Assembly (NCBI GenBank): GCA_003725745.1
Contig: RHDP01000001.1
Location: 4,286,501 to 4,350,500, forward strand
Direction of reading: 5' to 3'
DNA length: 64,000 bases
Source of the DNA: Streptomyces sp. I6
Lineage (GTDB): Bacteria > Actinomycetota > Actinomycetes > Streptomycetales > Streptomycetaceae
The notes under the pieces are model-generated. The model was not told the origin of the DNA. It made no database searches and saw nothing but the letters and a program-made list of their open reading frames with translations. The translations under genes were made by a program, and so were the position numbers. Below are positions 28,501 through 38,832 of this stretch, piece by piece (the first letter of the stretch is position 1; each line of letters starts with the position of its first letter).

Positions 28501-28796
28501 AGGGCCATGTCGGCGCCGATGGCGGCGGCCGCCGCGACGGCGGTGACCAGCAGGGGGGTCGACACTGCCTGCCGGCTGAACCGCTCGGCCAGGGACGAGT
28601 GCCCGGCCTCCGCCTCCTCCAGCGCGCCGAGGTACGCCGTGTACTCCTCGCCGGCGCTCGCCGCCATCGCCTCCAGTGCCTCGCGGCCGCGTGCGAGCAT
28701 GGCCGCCGGGTCCGTTCTGCCGCCTGAGCGGCGCACCTCCTCCTCGACGGCCCGTACCAACAGCCGCTCGGCTTCCGCCCGGTGGCCGTCCCGCAT
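25525..28796 (-). CDS. membrane-anchored STAND (NB-ARC type) ATPase with TPR repeats, one frame break
   Basis: A 1090-residue signalling ATPase. N-terminal charged helices (1-75) are followed by two hydrophobic segments at about 81-126 that could form a membrane hairpin. The nucleotide-binding module spans about 215-520: Walker A GEPGSGRTT at 249-257, Walker B LPVTVVLDDA near 333-342, then GGLPLALRIAG. The second half is TPR-type helical repeats. The frame breaks in the CCCCC run at 25684-25688; one added base gives LRGGSHPARDGR and an end at 25525 instead of a scrambled tail. ATG at 28794-28796 has GGAGGGGGA upstream. No SARP DNA-binding domain is present, so it is not AfsR. Regulatory or defence roles are both possible. 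Confidence 0.82.
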
Positions 28797-29329
28797 GTGG
28801 TCCCCCTCCGACAGCTTCCGCGTCCGTTCCGGTGCCAGTGTCCTGCGGGACGCGCGCCCGCGCGAGGGAGTCCGCCGATCAAGACCCTCCCGGGGCGGTC
28901 GCGCCGTGCGCTCCGGAGCGCACCCTCCAGCGGATATCACCCTATTGGAGGGCGTTTGCCCTGGATCGGCCCGGGCAGTCGGTCGATGACGGACTCAGCG
29001 GCCACGAAGGGAGGGCCCCCTGGCAGACATCCACGTCCCCTGTCCCGACTGCGAGGAGGAGGACGCCACGAGGAGAAAGACCCTCAGATGAGTGGCGGCT
29101 CCGGGTGGTTCTCACGAAGTCTCGCTGCGCTGCTTCCTGTCGACCGCCACCCGGAAGCCGCCGCGGGCCGCCGGACGGCAGCCGAGCCCTCCGGCGCGCC
29201 GGGCCCGAACACCCGGGCCCGGCGGGAGCGGGGAGAGATGCGGGTCTCTCCCCGCTCCGCCGATGCGTCGGGGGCCCTCGGTGAAGAGCCCTCGGTCAGC
29301 GCAGGCCGGGTCGCTCCCCGCGCGACCCC
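28797..29329. other. intergenic stretch with relic sequence
   Basis: A 530 bp gap without a convincing gene. At 29019-29090 a short frame beginning with CTG reads ADIHVPCPDCEEEDATRRK and has a good GGGAGG ribosome-like site, but no normal start codon. It may be a remnant. From 29090 to 29330 only Arg/Pro/Gly-rich frames occur, including the tail of the Uma2 relic frame. Confidence 0.45.
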
Positions 29330-29650
29330 AGGATCGACCACGACGGAGGAGGGCGCGGTGGCCTTCACCGCGACTGCGCCGGTGAACATCTCGCCGTCCC
29401 GGTAGGCCTCGGTGGCGGGATCGAGAACGTGCGTGTGGACGATAGGGACACCGGTGGCGGCCTGCTCGACCCGCCGGGAGAAGGGGATGCCGGCCTTGGC
29501 GCACCGGTCCACCTTCACGATCCGGATCCGTTCGGTGGTCTCCGAACCGGGCGACACGACTTCGACGACCAGCAGTACGTGCTCGGGGCGCGTGGGCGTG
29601 AGGCCGATGGTCTCCGCCCGGTAGACGATGACGTCCGGACGGCGGTTGGT
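29330..29650 (-). pseudogene. C-terminal relic of a Uma2-family (DUF820) nuclease
   Basis: The frame carries the conserved C-terminal half of Uma2 endonuclease-like proteins: RRPDVIVYR, then VLLVVEVVSPGSETTER, KVDRCAKAGIPFSRRVEQ and VVHTHVLD-like IVHTHVLDPATEAYR. The N-terminal half is missing, replaced by the promoter region of the DUF255 gene on the opposite strand, and the normal end after VVVDPG is lost in a low-complexity extension. Intact members are about 190 residues. These genes are highly multiplied in Streptomyces, so decayed copies are expected. Confidence 0.7.
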
Positions 29651-29699
29651 GAGCGGGGGTTTCGCCGGTCGTTCGGGGCGCTGTGAGAGGCTGGGGCGT

Positions 29700-31736
29700 A
29701 TGAACCGGTTGGCTGGCACGACCTCGCCATATCTGCTTCAGCACGCGGACAACCCCGTCGACTGGTGGCCCTGGGAGGCCGGCGCGTTCGAAGAAGCCCG
29801 TCGGCGCAACGTCCCCGTGTTCCTGAGCGTCGGCTACAGCGCCTGCCACTGGTGTCACGTCATGGCGCACGAGTCCTTCGAGGACGACGGCACCGCCGCG
29901 TACCTGAACGAGCACTTCGTGTCCGTCAAGGTGGACCGCGAGGAGCGGCCCGACGTGGACGCGGTCTACATGGAGGCCGTGCAGGCCGCCACGGGGCAGG
30001 GTGGCTGGCCCATGTCCGTGTTCATGACGCCGGACGGGAAGCCCTTCTACTTCGGCACCTACTTCCCGCCGGAGCCCCGCCACGGGATGCCGTCCTTCCC
30101 GCAGGTACTCGAAGGGGTGCACCACGCCTGGACGAGCCGGCGTGACGAGGTCGACGAGGTGGCCGGGAAGATCGTCCGCGATCTGGCGGGCCGGACCCTG
30201 GCCCACGGGGGCCAGGGTGTCCCGGGGGAGGCGGAGCTCGCCCAGGCGCTGCTCGCCCTCACCAGGGAGTACGACCCGGCGCACGGCGGCTTCGGCGGGG
30301 CGCCGAAGTTCCCTCCGTCGATGGTCCTTGAGTTCCTGCTGCGGCACTGCGCCCGCACGGGTGCCGAGGGCGCGCTGCAGATGGCCGCCGACACCTGCGA
30401 GGCGATGGCCCGCGGCGGAATCTACGACCAGCTCGGCGGCGGCTTCGCGCGGTACTCGGTGGATCGCGAGTGGGTCACCCCCCACTTCGAGAAGATGCTC
30501 TACGACAACGCCCTGCTCTGCCGGGTGTACGCCCATCTGTGGCGGCTCACCGGCAGCGCCCTGGCCCGCCGGGTCGCCCTGGAGACCGCCGACTTCATGG
30601 TCCGGGAGCTGAGGACCCCGGAGGGCGGCTTCGCCTCCGCCCTCGACGCCGACAGCGCGCTGCCCGACGGTTCCGGGAAGCACGCCGAGGGCGCGTACTA
30701 CGTCTGGACGCCGGGCGGGCTGAGGGAGGTGCTGGGCGAGGAGGACGCCGAGTTCGCCATGCGGTACTTCGGTGTGACCGAGGAGGGCACGTTCGAGCAC
30801 GGCTCCTCCGTGCTGCAACTGCCGCAGGACGCGGGTGCCGCGGACGCCGGGAGGGTCGCTTCGGTGCGCGGGCGCCTGCTGGCCGCGCGCGACGAGCGCC
30901 CGCGCCCGGGCCGCGACGACAAGGTCGTCGCCGCCTGGAACGGTCTCGCCGTCGCAGCCCTGGCCGAGGTGGGCGGGTACTTCGACCGGCCGGACCTCGT
31001 CGAGCGCGCTACCGAGGCCGCCGATCTGCTCGTCCGGATCCACATGGACGACGGCGCCCGGCTGACCCGTACCTCCAAGGACGGCCGTGCCGGTGCCAAC
31101 GCCGGGGTGCTGGAGGACTACGCCGACGTCGCCGAGGGCTTCCTCGCCCTCGCCTCCGTCAGCGGCGAGGGCGCCTGGCTGGAATTCGCCGGGTTCCTGC
31201 TGGACATCGTGCTGGAGCGGTTCACCGGCTCCGAGGGGCAGCTGTACGACACGGCCCACGACGCCGAGCGCCTGATCCGGCGGCCCCAGGACCCCACGGA
31301 CAACGCCGCCCCCGCCGGCTGGACGGCCGCCGCCGGGGCGCTGCTGTCCTACGCCGCGCACACCGGCTCCCAGGCGCACCGCACCGAGGCGGAGCGGGCA
31401 CTGGGCGTGGTGAAGGCGCTCGGTCCGCGTGCCCCACGGTTCACCGGCTGGGGGCTCGCCGTCGCGGAGGCGCTGCTCGACGGTCCGCGGGAGGTGGCGG
31501 TCGTCGGGACGCCCGGGGACGCCGGGATGCGGAAGCTGCACCGGGCCGCGCTGCTGGGGACCGCGCCGGGCGCGGTGGTCGCCGCCGGAGGTCCGGACAG
31601 CGGAGAGTTCCCGCTGCTCGCGGATCGTCCGCTGGTCGCCGGGAAGCCGGCGGCCTATGTCTGCCGGCACTTCGTCTGCGCCGCGCCGGTCACCGAAGTG
31701 GACGCTCTGCGGGAGGAGTTGGCGCCCCGGGGGTGA
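29700..31736 (+). CDS. DUF255 thioredoxin-like / six-hairpin glycosidase-like protein (YyaL type)
   Basis: A 678-residue cytoplasmic protein. The N-terminal thioredoxin-like DUF255 domain (about 1-165) starts [20 protein letters not shown] and carries the CxxC site in [11 protein letters not shown]. The remainder is an alpha/alpha toroid of the kind found in six-hairpin glycosidases and N-acylglucosamine epimerases ([20 protein letters not shown], with [12 protein letters not shown] after it). The biochemical role is not established. ATG at 29700 is supported by the family N-terminus. Single gene; the next gene starts 173 bp downstream. Confidence 0.93.
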   Translation: MNRLAGTTSPYLLQHADNPVDWWPWEAGAFEEARRRNVPVFLSVGYSACHWCHVMAHESFEDDGTAAYLNEHFVSVKVDREERPDVDAVYMEAVQAATGQGGWPMSVFMTPDGKPFYFGTYFPPEPRHGMPSFPQVLEGVHHAWTSRRDEVDEVAGKIVRDLAGRTLAHGGQGVPGEAELAQALLALTREYDPAHGGFGGAPKFPPSMVLEFLLRHCARTGAEGALQMAADTCEAMARGGIYDQLGGGFARYSVDREWVTPHFEKMLYDNALLCRVYAHLWRLTGSALARRVALETADFMVRELRTPEGGFASALDADSALPDGSGKHAEGAYYVWTPGGLREVLGEEDAEFAMRYFGVTEEGTFEHGSSVLQLPQDAGAADAGRVASVRGRLLAARDERPRPGRDDKVVAAWNGLAVAALAEVGGYFDRPDLVERATEAADLLVRIHMDDGARLTRTSKDGRAGANAGVLEDYADVAEGFLALASVSGEGAWLEFAGFLLDIVLERFTGSEGQLYDTAHDAERLIRRPQDPTDNAAPAGWTAAAGALLSYAAHTGSQAHRTEAERALGVVKALGPRAPRFTGWGLAVAEALLDGPREVAVVGTPGDAGMRKLHRAALLGTAPGAVVAAGGPDSGEFPLLADRPLVAGKPAAYVCRHFVCAAPVTEVDALREELAPRG

Positions 31737-31909
31737 TCGCCGGAGGATGATTTCGGCGACCTGCCCGAAACGCGCCATTCATGAGAACAGGCGTACGTCG
31801 GTCACATAATCCTCCTAATCTCTTCAGCGCTGACACGACAGCTGCGCGCGCGGCACATCCGTACCGCGGTTCCGCCGCACGCGCAGGGGGTTCCAGGGGG
31901 AACAGCGCG

Positions 31910-33214
31910 GTGGGCGAGGGGTCCGCCGTGGCGGTCACCCCTGTCGTTGGGGGCCAATTGCTCACGTCCACGCTCATCGGCGCCATATCCCTGGCGCTCT
32001 TCTGGATGGCGGCGTTCACGCTCTGGTGGCAGATGCACGCCTGGCGCACGCCGGAGACGCTCGCGTCGACACGCTTCGAGAGCCCGGCGGGCGGGGAGAG
32101 GCTGTCGTTCTCCCTGCTGCTTCCCGCCCGGCACGAACAGCTGGTGCTGGAGCACACGATCGGCAGGCTGCTGGAGTCCGGCCACCGGGACTTCGAGATC
32201 ATCGTCATCGTCGGGCACGACGACCCGGAGACCGCGGACGTCGCCGACCGGGCCGCGTCCCGCGACCCCGACCGGGTGCGGGTCGTCGTCGACACCCATG
32301 AGACCAAGAACAAGCCGAAGGCGCTCAACACGGCCCTCCCGCACTGCCGCGGGGACGTCGTCGGGGTCTTCGACGCCGAGGACCAGGTGCACCCGGAACT
32401 CCTGGCGCATGTCGACCACGCCTTCACCGCCACCGGCGCCGACGTCGTCCAGGGCGGCGTCCAGCTGATCAACTTCCACTCCTCCTGGTACGCGCTGCGC
32501 AACTGCCTGGAGTACTTCTTCTGGTTCCGCTCGCGTCTCCACCTCCACGCCGCCAAGGGCTTCATCCCGCTCGGCGGCAACACGGTCTTCGTCCGCACCG
32601 GCGTGCTGCGCGAGGCCGGCGGCTGGGACCAGGACTGCCTGGCCGAGGACTGCGATCTCGGGGTGCGCCTGTCGAGCCGGGGCCGCAGGGTCGTCGTCGC
32701 CTACGACGCCGACATGGTCACCCGCGAGGAGACCCCCGGCACGCTGATGTCGCTGCTGAAGCAGCGCACCCGCTGGAACCAGGGCTTCCTTCAGGTGTAC
32801 CGGAAGCGGGACTGGACGCGGCTGCCCACGTTCGGGCAGCGGATGCTCGCCCGCTACACGCTGATGACCCCGTTCATGCAGGCGTTCACCGGCGTGGTCA
32901 TCCCCGTCAACGCCGCGGCCGCGCTGCTGCTCGACGTGCCGGTCGGTGTCGCCTTCCTCACCTTCCTTCCGCTGGTCACGGCCATGGTGACCTTCGTCTT
33001 CGAGATCGTCGGCCTGCACGACTTCGCAACCCAGTACGGACTGCGGGTCCGCTTCCCGCACTACCTCAAGCTCATCGCCGGCGGCCCCCTCTACCAGGTG
33101 CTCCTCGCGGGCGCGGCCGTCCGGGCCGTGTGGCGTGAGCAGCGCGGCCGCAACGAGTGGGAGCTGACCAGCCATGTCGGCGCGCACCTCACCCGAGAGG
33201 ACGTTCCCGCGTGA
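31910..33214 (+). CDS. processive GT2 glycosyltransferase, cellulose-synthase-like
   Basis: A 434-residue membrane glycosyltransferase. One N-terminal helix (TLIGAISLALFWMAAFTLWW) leads to the GT-A domain with the nucleotide-sugar aspartates (HDDPET, then FDAEDQ), the acceptor-site AED (CLAEDCDLG) and the processive QxxRW motif (KQRTRW). Three or more C-terminal helices follow. These are hallmarks of beta-glycan synthases such as cellulose or chitin synthase-like enzymes. Start choice: GTG 31910 (GGGGG upstream); GTG 31928 and ATG 31781 are alternatives. The stop overlaps the next start (GTGA), beginning a four-gene coupled operon. The sugar donor cannot be read from sequence. Confidence 0.9.
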   Translation: MGEGSAVAVTPVVGGQLLTSTLIGAISLALFWMAAFTLWWQMHAWRTPETLASTRFESPAGGERLSFSLLLPARHEQLVLEHTIGRLLESGHRDFEIIVIVGHDDPETADVADRAASRDPDRVRVVVDTHETKNKPKALNTALPHCRGDVVGVFDAEDQVHPELLAHVDHAFTATGADVVQGGVQLINFHSSWYALRNCLEYFFWFRSRLHLHAAKGFIPLGGNTVFVRTGVLREAGGWDQDCLAEDCDLGVRLSSRGRRVVVAYDADMVTREETPGTLMSLLKQRTRWNQGFLQVYRKRDWTRLPTFGQRMLARYTLMTPFMQAFTGVVIPVNAAAALLLDVPVGVAFLTFLPLVTAMVTFVFEIVGLHDFATQYGLRVRFPHYLKLIAGGPLYQVLLAGAAVRAVWREQRGRNEWELTSHVGAHLTREDVPA

Positions 33215-34842
33215 CCTCCACCCTGACGGCGGCGCCGGCGGTGGCGGCCGCCCGCTCCGCCGGTCCCCGAAGCGGGCCGGCCGCCCGGCCCGTCGTCCGC
33301 TTCCGGTCCTCCCGGCCCGACCTGCTGCTCTGCGGCGCGCTGCTGACCGCGATCCTGCTGGTGCAGGGCTGGAACATCGGGAACTATCCGACCCTCAGCG
33401 ACGACGAGGGCACCTATCTCGCCCAGGCCTGGGCCGTACAGCAGGGCGAGGGCCTGGCCCACTACACGTACTGGTACGACCACCCCCCGCTCGGCTGGAT
33501 CCAGCTCGCCGGCCTGACCTGGATCCCCTCGCTCATCGCGCCCGACGCGATGGTGGTGGCCACGATGCGCGGGGCGATGCTGCTGGTCAGCGCGGCGAGC
33601 GCGGTGCTCCTCTACGTCCTGGCGCGCCGGCTGCGGCTGCCGCGCTGGGCCGCCGGGCTCGCCATGGCCCTCTTCGGGCTGTCGCCGCTGTCCGTGGTCC
33701 TGCATCGGGAGATCTTCCTCGACAACCTCGCCGTGATGTGGATGCTGCTGGCCTTCTGCCTCGCGGCCTCGCCGAGCCGCCACCTCTGGCACCACTTCGC
33801 GGCCGGGCTCGCCGCCGCCACCGCCGTGCTGACCAAGGAGACCATGCTGGTCGTCCTGCCCGCGCTGCTGGTGACGATGTGGCGCTTCAGCCACCGGGAC
33901 ACCCGCAAGTTCGCGGTCACGGGCGCCGTCACCGCCTGCGCGCTGATCGGCTTCTCCTACCCGCTGTTCGCGCTCCTCAAGGGCGAACTGCTGCCGGGCG
34001 AGGGGCATGTGTCGCTGTGGGAGGGCATCGTGTACCAGATGAGCCGGCCCGGTTCCGGGTTCATCCTCGACGAGGGGACCGGCTCGAACGGTGTGCTGCG
34101 GTCCTGGCTCTACTACGACCTGGTGCTGCCGGTCGGCGGTCTCGCCGGCGCCGCGCTGCTGCTGCTGACGCTGCGCCGGTCGGTGACCGCGCGGGCGCTC
34201 GCCGGGCCCGCGCTCGCCGTGGCAGTCCTGGCGGTCGTCGCCCTGCGCCCGTCGGGCTATCTGCCGGCCATGTACGTCATCCAGGCACTGCCGTTCCTGG
34301 CGCTGGTGCTGGCCGGCGCGGCAGCGAGCGCCGGGCACGCGGTGCTGAGCAGGCGGCGGCACCCCGGCGAGGCGCGGCCGCTCGTCCTCGCCAGGCGGTC
34401 CGCGGCCGTCGTGCTCGCGCTCGCCGCGGCCGGGTACGTCGTGCCGCGCTGGTACGACGGGGACCGCACCGCGATGACGGCCGATGCCAACGCCCCCTAC
34501 CGGGCGGCCGCGGTGTGGCTGAGCACCGAGGTGCCAGAGCCCGCCCGCACCCGCGTGCTCGTCGACGACGCCCTCTGGCTCGACCTGGTGCACGCCGGGT
34601 ACCGGCCGGGGCTCGGGGCCATCTGGTTCTACAAGGCCGACCTCGACCCGGCGGTGGCGAAGACCATGCCGCGCGGCTGGCGGGACCTGGACTACGTGGT
34701 CGCCTCGCCGACGGTCCGCCGCGACGCCCGCGACCTGCCCACCGTGCGGGCCGCCCTGGAGAACTCCGCGCCGGTCGCCGTGTTCGGCACGGGCGAGGAC
34801 CGCGTCGAGATCCGCGAAATCGGGGGAGCTGACCGCACATGA
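33211..34842 (+). CDS. GT39-like polyprenyl-phosphate-sugar glycosyltransferase
   Basis: A 543-residue multipass membrane enzyme of the GT-C type. The first luminal loop holds the catalytic acidic pair (PTLSDDEGTYLAQAW) followed by YDHPPLGW, the standard family pattern, and about ten further transmembrane helices. Such enzymes transfer a sugar from a lipid-phosphate carrier outside the membrane. GTG at 33211 overlaps the upstream stop, and its own stop overlaps the next ATG (ATGA at 34839-34842). With a lipid-phosphate sugar synthase (GT2-GtrA) immediately downstream, donor supply and transfer are encoded together. Confidence 0.92.
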   Translation: MTSTLTAAPAVAAARSAGPRSGPAARPVVRFRSSRPDLLLCGALLTAILLVQGWNIGNYPTLSDDEGTYLAQAWAVQQGEGLAHYTYWYDHPPLGWIQLAGLTWIPSLIAPDAMVVATMRGAMLLVSAASAVLLYVLARRLRLPRWAAGLAMALFGLSPLSVVLHREIFLDNLAVMWMLLAFCLAASPSRHLWHHFAAGLAAATAVLTKETMLVVLPALLVTMWRFSHRDTRKFAVTGAVTACALIGFSYPLFALLKGELLPGEGHVSLWEGIVYQMSRPGSGFILDEGTGSNGVLRSWLYYDLVLPVGGLAGAALLLLTLRRSVTARALAGPALAVAVLAVVALRPSGYLPAMYVIQALPFLALVLAGAAASAGHAVLSRRRHPGEARPLVLARRSAAVVLALAAAGYVVPRWYDGDRTAMTADANAPYRAAAVWLSTEVPEPARTRVLVDDALWLDLVHAGYRPGLGAIWFYKADLDPAVAKTMPRGWRDLDYVVASPTVRRDARDLPTVRAALENSAPVAVFGTGEDRVEIREIGGADRT

Positions 34843-36079
34843 CGAGCCATCACAGGCCCTCGGCGGACGGGCTGGGGTTCAGCCCGGGAGCGCTGGAGGG
34901 CACGCTCGGCGAGACCGCGGGCGTCGCCGAACCGGCGGCCGTCACCGTCGTGATCCCGACCTTCAACGAGTCCGCGAACATCCGCGAGCTGCTGCACCGG
35001 CTCACCGACTCGGTACCGGCGCGCCTCCCCTGCGAGGTGGTGTTCGTCGACGACTCGTCCGACGACACCCAGGCCGTGATCGCCGAGGCCGCGCAGGACT
35101 GCCCCTTCCCCGTCACGGTCATCCACCGGGACGCACCCGAGGGCGGTCTCGGCGGCGCGGTCGTGGAGGGGATGAAGGCCGCCGGGTCCGGCTGGATCGT
35201 GGTCATGGACGCCGATCTCCAGCATCCGCCGTCCCTGATCCCCGAACTCGTCGCCACCGGCGAGAAGGAGTCCGCCGATCTCGTCGTCGCCAGCCGCTAT
35301 CTGCCCGGCGGAAGCCGCGCGGGGCTCGCCGGCGGCTACCGGGTGGCCGTCTCCCGGGGGCCACCTGGCTCGCCAAGGGGCTCTTCCCCCGGGCGCTGCG
35401 CGGCATCAGCGACCCCATGAGCGGCTACTTCGCCATCCGCCGGTCGGCGGTGGCCGCGGAGACGCTGAAGCCGCTCGGCTACAAGATCCTGCTGGAGCTG
35501 GCCGTACGCTGCCGCCCGGGTGAGGCCGCCGAGGTGCCGTTCGTCTTCCAGGACCGGTTCGCCGGCGAGTCCAAGTCGACGGCCGGGGAGGGGCTGCGCT
35601 TCCTGCGGCACCTGGTCGGGCTGCGGACCGCCGCCCCGTTCGCGCGGATGGCCGCCTTCGGGCTCATCGGGCTCACCGGCTTCGTCCCCAACCTGCTGGC
35701 GCTGCACGCGCTGGTGACCGCCGGGCTGCACTACCTGCCCGCCGAGATCATCGCCAACCAGTCGGGCGTGCTGTGGAACTTCGCCCTCATCGAGCTGCTG
35801 CTGTTCCGCGACCGGCGCCACCACCGGCACTGGGCGGACCGGGTGGGCCGGTTCGCGCTGCTCGCCAACGCGGACCTGTGCTTGAGAATCCCGCTGATCG
35901 CCCTGCTCGTCGGGCAGTTCCACCTGGCCGTGCTGCCCGCCACCACGCTCGCGCTGCTGACGACGTTCGTGCTGCGTTTCGCCGGTACCGAGGCGCTCGT
36001 CTACCTGCCGCGCAGAGGCCGTACCGCAAGGAGCCGTACCGCAAGGAGCCGTACAGGTACAGCGAGGAGCACCAGTTGA
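34839..36079 (+). CDS. GT2 polyprenyl-phosphate sugar synthase fused to GtrA domain, one frame break
   Basis: A 413-residue two-part protein. Residues to about 260 are a dolichyl-phosphate-mannose-synthase-like GT2 domain (VVIPTFNESANI, VDDSSDDT, DADLQHPP). The C-terminal half is a four-helix GtrA domain (MAAFGLIGLTGFVPNLLALH and onward), thought to help flip the lipid-linked sugar. The frame breaks at GGGGG 35356-35360; one added G gives VSRGATWLAKGLFPRALRGI and joins both halves. The tail is encoded by a 17 bp repeat (GCCGTACCGCAAGGA). The stop overlaps the TTG start of the oxidase gene. The product likely feeds the GT39-like enzyme. Confidence 0.9.
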
Positions 36080-38657
36080 AACCACCCGGGCGCACCCGCA
36101 GAGGCACTCAACTCACCCACCTCAGCCGACTCATCCACCTTCCCCGGGGTACCCGGGGTACCCGAAGTACCCGACCCCTCCGGCCCGCCCGGCAGGCCCG
36201 CAGGACGACCGCCCTGCTCGCCGTCGCCGCCATGACCGCGGGCCTGCTGCTCGCCGCCCAGCAGCCGGCCGCGGCGGGACCCAACCTCGTCAAGAACCCC
36301 GGCTTCGAGACTCCCGGCAGCGGCGACATGCCGTTCTGCTGGGCGAAGTCGGGCTGGGGCGACAACGACTTCACCTTCACCACCACCACGGACGCGCACA
36401 CCGGCTCCGCCGCGATGAGGGTGGAGCTCACCCGCCGGCTGGACGGCGACCGCAAGGCGCTCATCACGGAGTCCGCCGCCTGCGCCCCGCACGTCGTCCC
36501 GGAGCGGCAGTACGACCTGTCCCTCTGGTACAAGTCGACGACCCCCGACACCGCCCTGACCCTCTTCCGCCACGACACCACCGCGGGCTGGCAGTACTGG
36601 ACCGACCTGCGCACCCTCCCCAAGGAGGGCGACTGGACCCGCAGCGAGGTCCGCACCCCGGCCATCCCGCCCGACACGGACCGGATCACCTGGGGCGTCT
36701 CCGTCTTCGGCGCAGGCAGCGTCACCACCGACGACTACGCGATGGAGGAGGTCGCCCCGCCGCCGCCGGACCCGGAGTGCACGGCCACCGCGGAGGAGTG
36801 CGCCAAGGGCCGCTGGGACGTGCTGCCCACCAGGAACCCGGTGCGCTCGGTGCACTCGGTGGTGCTCCACGGGGGGACCCCCACCCGGGCCGGAGGCTCC
36901 GGGGGAGGCAAGGTGCTGCTGATCGCCGGTTCCGGGAACGACCCGGCGATGTTCGAGGCGGGGACGTTCACCACCGCCTTGTACGACCCGGTGGCCGGGA
37001 CGTACAAGGACATCCCGACGCCCGCGGACATGTTCTGCGCCGGCCACGTCCAGCTGTCCGACGGCCGGGTGCTGGTGATGAGCGGCAACAAGGGCTATCC
37101 GTCGGCCGACGGCTCGATCGGCTACCAGGGCCTGAAGGACTCGTACATCTTCGACCCGGAGACCGAGACGTACACGAGGACCAACGACATGAACGGGGGC
37201 CACTGGTACCCGTCGGCGACGATCCTCGGCAACGGTGACGTCATCTCCTTCGGCGGGCTGAAGGAGGACTCGACGGGCAATGTGACGGCGGAGAGGTTCT
37301 CGGCCGCCGAGAACCGGTGGCTGCCGCTCCACCAGGTCAACCAGACCTGGTCGTTCTGGGGCCTGTACCCGTCGATGATCCTGATGCAGGACGGCCGCCT
37401 CTTCTACTCGGGCAGCCATGTCTTCGGCAACGGCACCCCCGGTACCGGCGCCTCGATCTACGACTACGACGCCAACACCGTCACCGACGTGCCGGGGCTG
37501 CGCAACAAGGACCAGCGCGACGAGAGCGCCAGCGTGCTGCTGCCCCGGCGCAGGACCAGCGGGTCCTCACCATCGGCGGCGGCAACAACGAGACCAACCC
37601 GGCGGCCAACCGGATCACCGACATCATCGACCTGAAGCAGCCCGACCCGCGGTACACGGCGGGTCCGCCGCTGCCGCAGGGCCTCGTCGACCAGGGCCAG
37701 GGCAAGCGCCCGCAGACCGGTGACGAGGGCAAGATGTACGTCTCGGCGGTGCTGCTGCCCGACGGCAGGGTGCTGGAGACCGGCGGCGGGCTGCACGACC
37801 GGGCCGACCCGGTGTACGAGGCGTCCTTCTTCGACCCGGTGACCGACACCTACGAGGAGGGCCTCGCGGCCGACCCGATCCCGCGCACGTACCACTCGTC
37901 GGCGTTCCTGCTGCCCGACGGCCGGGTCATGGCCGTGGGCGACAACCCCGGCAACGGCACCTACAACCACAACGTGTCCGTCTACACCCCGCCGTACCTG
38001 CTCAAGGGCCCCCGTCCGCGGATCACCTCGGTGGCCGACGGCGAGTGGCGGTACGGCGACACCCAGCGGATCACGGTGGACCGGCCGATCGCCCGGGCGG
38101 AACTGATCCGCCCGGCCGCGGTCACCCACTCCTCGGACCCGAACCAGCGGTTCGTGGATCTTCCGATGAGCGTGGTGGACGACCGGACGATCGACCTCAA
38201 CGTCACCAGCAATCCCCACCTCGCCCCGCCCGGCTGGTACATGCTCTTCGGTGTGGACGCGGCCGGGATCCCGTCGGTGGCCGAGTGGGTGCACCTGGGG
38301 GCCCCGTCCGCCGCGGCGCGGCCCGCGCACGAGGCCCCGTCCGCGCACGAGGCCCCGTCCGCGCACGTCCACGACTTCGCCGGGGACCTCGGCACGTCCC
38401 CGAAGAAGAACGGCGGGAAGCGGGCCTCCGCCCCGGTCAGCCCGGCGATCGCGGGTTGCGACCGGCACTACGGCACGGCCGGCGTCTGCGTGCCGCTCGC
38501 CTTCCCGGCCCCGGTGAAGGCGACGACCAGGTCCCGCTGCGACTGGCTCACCGCGCACGGATACGGCCGGCTGGAGGTCAACGGCAAGGGCGACCCGCTC
38601 CGGCTCGACCCGGACCGGGACGGCCGCACCTGCGGGAAGGGCGACCTGCGGAGGTAG
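36076..38657 (+). CDS. secreted copper-radical oxidase (galactose oxidase / GlxA type) with extra domains, one frame break
   Basis: An 860-residue exported enzyme after adding one C to the run at 37543-37546. A long signal region (hydrophobic core about 46-67) is followed by a jelly-roll-like module (about 70-220, starting NLVKNPGFETPG). The kelch-type catalytic domain has residues matching galactose oxidase: Cys321 (MFCAGH) and Tyr378 (HWYPSA) for the thioether cofactor, Tyr606-His607 (RTYHSS) and His685 (VTHSSD). A DUF1929 domain follows, then an Excalibur-like calcium motif (DPDRDGRTCG) at the end. The TTG start overlaps the upstream stop (TTGA), with GAGGAG 7 bp ahead. It probably oxidises the glycan made by the upstream transferases. 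Confidence 0.92.
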
Positions 38658-38674
38658 CCGGTCCCGCCGCGGCC

Positions 38675-38710
38675 GGAGGGCCGGTCACGCCGGGGCGTGA
38701 CCGGCCCTCC
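38675..38710 (+). terminator. hairpin after the copper oxidase operon
   Basis: Perfect 16 bp stem (38675-38690 with 38695-38710) with a CGGG loop, 18 bp after the stop codon. The HlyIII-like gene ends convergently at 38833. Confidence 0.85.
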
Positions 38711-38832
38711 ACCGGCAAGCCTCGCGCGCCGGGTCGTCCGGTCCGGGTCGCGGTCCGGGGCGTCCCGTCCGGGTCGTCCTCCGGAACGGCCCACGTGCCC
38801 CGGGCCGCCGCGGGGCCACTCCTCCGCGCCCC

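Noticed and set aside
25525-28796. AfsR/SARP regulator
   Set aside because: There is no N-terminal winged-helix or BTAD domain; the N-terminus is a membrane hairpin.
29112-31778. An 888-codon minus-strand frame opposite the DUF255 gene
   Set aside because: Composition is Arg/Gly/Val/His-rich without motifs, while the plus strand has CxxC and toroid signatures. Only its last part overlaps the Uma2 relic.
31910-38657. Naming the operon cslA-glxA
   Set aside because: The layout differs from the known locus (two extra glycosyltransferases, extra domains in the oxidase), so orthology is not shown by sequence reading alone.
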